Source: Macrostomum hystrix (taxonomy: Eukaryota > Platyhelminthes > Macrostomidae). Taken from it: DNA of 64,000 nucleotides. The stretch is taken from positions 2,938,001 to 3,002,000 of the forward strand of contig CATNEN010000001.1 of the NCBI GenBank assembly GCA_950097015.1. Reading direction: 5' to 3'. The position numbers were made by a program, and so were the translations under genes. Below, piece after piece: positions 61,601 to 64,000 of the stretch (position 1 is the stretch's first letter; every line of letters begins with the position of its first letter). The notes below the pieces were generated by a model that had not been told where the DNA came from, ran no database searches, and saw only the letters and a program-made list of their open reading frames with translations.

Positions 61601-62476
61601 GAAATGGGAATAGTAGGAGAGGAGAGAAATGAGAATAGTAGGAGAGGAGAGAAATGGGAATAGTAGGAGAGGAGAAAAATGAGAATAGTAGGATAGGAGA
61701 GAAATGAGAATAGTAGGAGAGGAGAGAAATGAGAATAGTAGGAGAGGAGAGAAATGGGAATAGTAGGAGAGGAGAGAAATGAGAATAGTAGGATAGGAGA
61801 GAAATGAGAATAGTAGGAGAGGAGAGAAATGAGAATAGTAGGATAGGAGAGAAATGAGAATAGTAGGATAGGAGAGAAATGAGAATAGTAGGAGAGGAGA
61901 GAAATGGGAATAGTAGGATAGGAGAGAAATGAGAATAGTAGGAGAGGAGAGAAATGGGAATAGTAGGAGAGGAGAGAAATGAGAATAGTAGGAGAGGAGA
62001 GAAATGGGAATAGTAGGATAGGAGAGAAATGAGAATAGTAGGAGAGGAGAGAAATGGGAATAGTAGGAGAGGAGAGAAATGAGAATAGTAGGAGAGGAGA
62101 GAAATGGGAATAGTAGGATAGGAGAGAAATGAGAATAGTAGGAGAGGAGAGAAATGGGAATAGTAGGAGAGGAGAGAAATGAGAATAGTAGGAGAGGAGA
62201 GAAATGGGAATAGTAGGATAGGAGAGAAATGAGAATAGTAGGAGAGGAGAGAAATGGGAATAGTAGGAGAGGAGAGAAATGGGAATAGTAGGAGAGGAGA
62301 GAAATGGGAAGATAAGGATAGGGAAAATGGGAAGATAAGGATATGAGAGAAATGGGAAGATAAGGATAGGAGAGAAATGGGAAGATAAGGACAGGGGAGA
62401 AATGGGAAGATTAGGATAGGAGAGAAATGGGAAGGTTAGAAGAGGAACCAGGAAGATTGATTGCCTTTAAACTCAC
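43618..62476 (-). other. TMEM127: Intron 2 of the TMEM127-like gene (18,859 bp, mostly satellite)
   Basis: The donor GTGAGT lies at 62476-62471 and the acceptor AG at 43619-43618, minus strand. The satellite begins about 25 bp after the donor and ends about 100 bp before the acceptor, so about 99% of the intron is the 25-bp array. The only unique intronic sequence is at these ends. CTGAC about 15 nt before the acceptor could be the branch region. The intron was inferred by hand; no transcript evidence is available. Confidence 0.7.
43719..62447. repeat. 25-bp satellite, about 18.7 kb
   Basis: About 750 copies (length divided by 25). The unit is GAATAGTAGGATAGGAGAG plus AAATGR. It varies at four or five sites: GATAGG/GAGAGG, AGTAGG/AATAGG, ATGGG/ATGAG and AGCATAGG. 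The plus strand of the consensus has no C. Higher-order blocks exist: an exact 500-bp (20-unit) period across about 50.7-52.3 kb, and a marker block with GGGAAGATAAGGATGGGGAG at about 55.89, 58.66, 60.58 and 61.23 kb. The right edge (62.28-62.45 kb) consists of diverged GGGAAGATAAGGATAGG units. Confidence 0.98.
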
Positions 62477-62647
62477 AAGTAGTAATGCTTCCGGTAGCAT
62501 TGAATTGGACAACTTTTAACAGGCGCGCATTTGGCGCTGATAGATCCAAGATAAGTTGCATAACAGTGAACACAACGGCAACCAATAGCAGTGTGAGGAC
62601 AGTTCGCACCGTAATGATTATGTCATTGTTGATACAGTTCACGTAGG
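62477..62647 (-). CDS. TMEM127: TMEM127-like gene, middle coding exon
   Basis: 171 bp, phase 1 at both ends. It encodes residues 155 (split Ser) to 212 (split Cys), including TM2 at about 167-190 and the short polar loop leading into TM3. The acceptor is ATAATTTTAG, with its AG at 62649-62648. The donor GTGAGT immediately follows at 62476. The corresponding human exon, from splice-variant nomenclature as I recall it (c.245 to c.409, 165 bp), has the same phases, so this exon is two codons longer. N203-A-T could be a glycosylation site if luminal. Confidence 0.75.
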
Positions 62648-63299
62648 CTAAAATTATAATGGCAAGAAATCAATAAAAAAATACAAATTAGGTTATTTAT
62701 CCACACAATCTGGCACTTCAAGGTTGTTCCAGGTACACGACCCGAAACCCATTTTTACTTGCTCCGCAAATCGAGTAATTAAAAATCTTAAAATTTCGAA
62801 ATGAAATTCTTCGTACCAACTGCATGACGATGTAATGTTATAAATTTAAAATACATGTAAAGATAATAGAGAAAAATTTATGGCGATTTTTCATACTTTA
62901 AAATTTAGTTACATTTATTTCAAATGCTTTAATGACAGAGGTTGTAGTCTTGTGGTTAGAGCGTTAATGAAGGTCGGGGGTTCGTTTCCTGACTCCACTG
63001 GAACAATGTGATCCTTCAGCAAGACACCTAACTCTACAAATGGTTACCAGCATTAGTTGGGGTAATTGAGGGTGGGTGTGGCGTCCCCCCAGTCCATGGA
63101 CTGATCAGCAGCACCCAGCCTTCAGATACGTCGCCCAATAGCTGCGGCTGTGCTGTCGGCTGCACATCTGGCCCAATTTGGGCAGGTGTAATAAATGCTT
63201 AAATTTCTACTTGCACTAGTAGTAAAATGAAGTCTTTAAAATATTCGAGATCCGAAAATGTCTGGATCCGGGACAGCATGTCTGGATATGGCCACTCAC
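62648..63299 (-). other. TMEM127: Intron 1 of the TMEM127-like gene, with SINE copy 2
   Basis: 652 bp between donor GTGAGT (63299-63294) and acceptor TTTTAG (62653-62648). A tRNA-derived SINE sits inside it in the opposite orientation. The frame of the upstream exon stays open for about 34 further codons past the donor, but no later GT gives the phase required by the next exon. Confidence 0.65.
62937..63195 (+). mobile_element. tRNA-derived SINE, copy 2
   Basis: It has the same block order as the copy at 37.45 kb. Box A is TAGTCTTGTGG at 62945-62955. Box B is GGTTCGTTTCC at 62979-62989, one mismatch from consensus. AATGGTTACCAGCATTAG, GGGGTAATTGAGGGT and CAGTCCATGGACTGA follow. The anticodon-arm region is shortened. 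The 3' part is longer than in copy 1 and ends in GGGCAGGTGTAATAAATGCTT. It lies antisense within intron 1 of the TMEM127-like gene. Confidence 0.8.
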
Positions 63300-63762
63300 A
63301 TTCTTCGCCAGCTCGCCACACCAGACTGCTAGATTCTCCTTTAGTTCTTTGCAACAATTCGCCATTGGCCAGAAAGGCACCAGTGCCGATGTACACATGA
63401 TTGCAGCCGCCGCCGCGCGTATAGAACCAATCGGAGGCGCCGCTAGACATTGCCAGTAGTGCCAGAACGCAGCCGGAGCAGATGGCGGCTGGGAAATTTC
63501 TCGCGGCCTCCTGGTACGGATCTAGGAGCTCGCTGTCTCGTCTGGCATTGGCTAGATGATTATGGAACCAGGCTCCAGCGCGGCTGAACATTGGTAGGCG
63601 TCTCCGCTGCCGCTGCTGCGGCTGATTCGATTGAACATCCTGCAGCAGCTGCGAGTCCTCTTCCTGCTGCTCGGATATTCTGATTGGCTGAACGACTTCT
63701 GGGACGGCTTGGGGCTCCCCTTCCTCTAGAAGGAGCGGCTGCAGCAGCTCCTGTTCTGTATT
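63300..63762 (-). CDS. TMEM127: TMEM127-like gene, first exon in the window (5' incomplete or trans-spliced)
   Basis: 463 bp coding residues 1-155 of the reconstructed 412-residue partial protein. The acceptor is TTTTATCCATTCAG just upstream, and an in-frame stop lies at 63790-63792, so the exon cannot extend further unspliced. The first ATG is at 63591 (residue 58). Either an upstream exon lies outside the window, or the mRNA is trans-spliced here and translation starts at 63591 (355 residues). Visible features: an acidic dileucine EDSQLL near 35-40, TM1 at about 91-112, and a W...GGGC loop recalling the W...GGTC loop of human TMEM127. The Gln-rich cytosolic N-terminus is longer than in vertebrates. 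Confidence 0.7.
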
Positions 63763-64000
63763 CTGAATGGATAAAATAAATTTAATGTGTCAAAATCATA
63801 GCTTCGGTGAACTATTTAAAACATAATTGGTTGAAATTCAGTGTTTTGAATTAAACAATAATTAAAGAAAAAACATTACTGAATCTGCTGGGGCAAATTG
63901 TGTCTTTTAGCATTGATTAAGTTCATCTAGCTCTAATTAAATGGCCCAAATTAGGTACTTTATTAACATTAGCTAGAGCACCAAAATTGTTACAGAAATA
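63763..64000. other. AT-rich sequence upstream of the TMEM127-like exon
   Basis: Probably an intron, or the sequence before a trans-splice acceptor, given the T-rich stretch ending CAG at 63765-63763 on the minus strand. No further exon is recognised before the window end. Confidence 0.45.

Noticed and set aside
63192-63299. Longer version of the TMEM127-like 5' exon continuing to the in-frame stop
   Set aside because: No GT there gives the phase required by the next exon. The GTGAGT at 63299-63294 is a consensus donor in the right phase.

Overview
This window is eukaryotic nuclear DNA from an invertebrate animal. The signs are a Frizzled Wnt receptor with cysteine-rich and seven-pass domains, a rhodopsin-class peptide-type receptor, a spliced gene that looks like TMEM127, tRNA-derived SINEs and an interstitial TTAGGG tract. 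I infer a spiralian/lophotrochozoan, possibly a free-living flatworm with a satellite-rich genome. The species cannot be fixed from this sequence. Coding regions look clearly more GC-rich than the AT-rich spacers.

Layout. 1-4.4 kb: AT-rich spacer with a short inverted-repeat element and two 16-bp arrays. 4.6-6.7 kb: single-exon Frizzled gene on the minus strand. 7.2-14.6 kb: 16-bp satellite with nested higher-order duplications. 15-31 kb: no convincing gene. This stretch holds a chain of arrays with units of 20, ~24, 20, 4, 15, 20, 20 (inverted) and 32 bp, plus a telomere-like tract. 31.45-36.0 kb: 19-bp satellite running to within about 50 bp of the start codon of a GPCR gene (36.05-37.36 kb, plus strand). 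A SINE follows, then a 38-bp satellite (37.7-40.8 kb). 41.8-43.0 kb: two short terminal-inverted-repeat elements. 43.0-63.8 kb: a minus-strand TMEM127-like gene with three exons in the window.

The most striking feature is intron 2 of the TMEM127-like gene (62476 to 43618, 18,859 bp). It is almost entirely a 25-bp satellite whose transcribed strand lacks G. It therefore offers almost no GT or AG splice dinucleotides and no stop codons. This explains the 4,600-5,900-codon open frames there, which I reject as genes. The splice model was built by hand: two GTGAGT donors, matching phase-1 introns and a continuous 412-codon frame. The phases match the human gene as I recall it.

About two thirds of the window is tandem repeat, in more than a dozen families with different unit lengths. 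The three genes are not an operon. All are membrane proteins: a Wnt receptor, a probable neuropeptide receptor, and an endosomal/lysosomal E3-ligase adaptor candidate. No functional link between them is evident.
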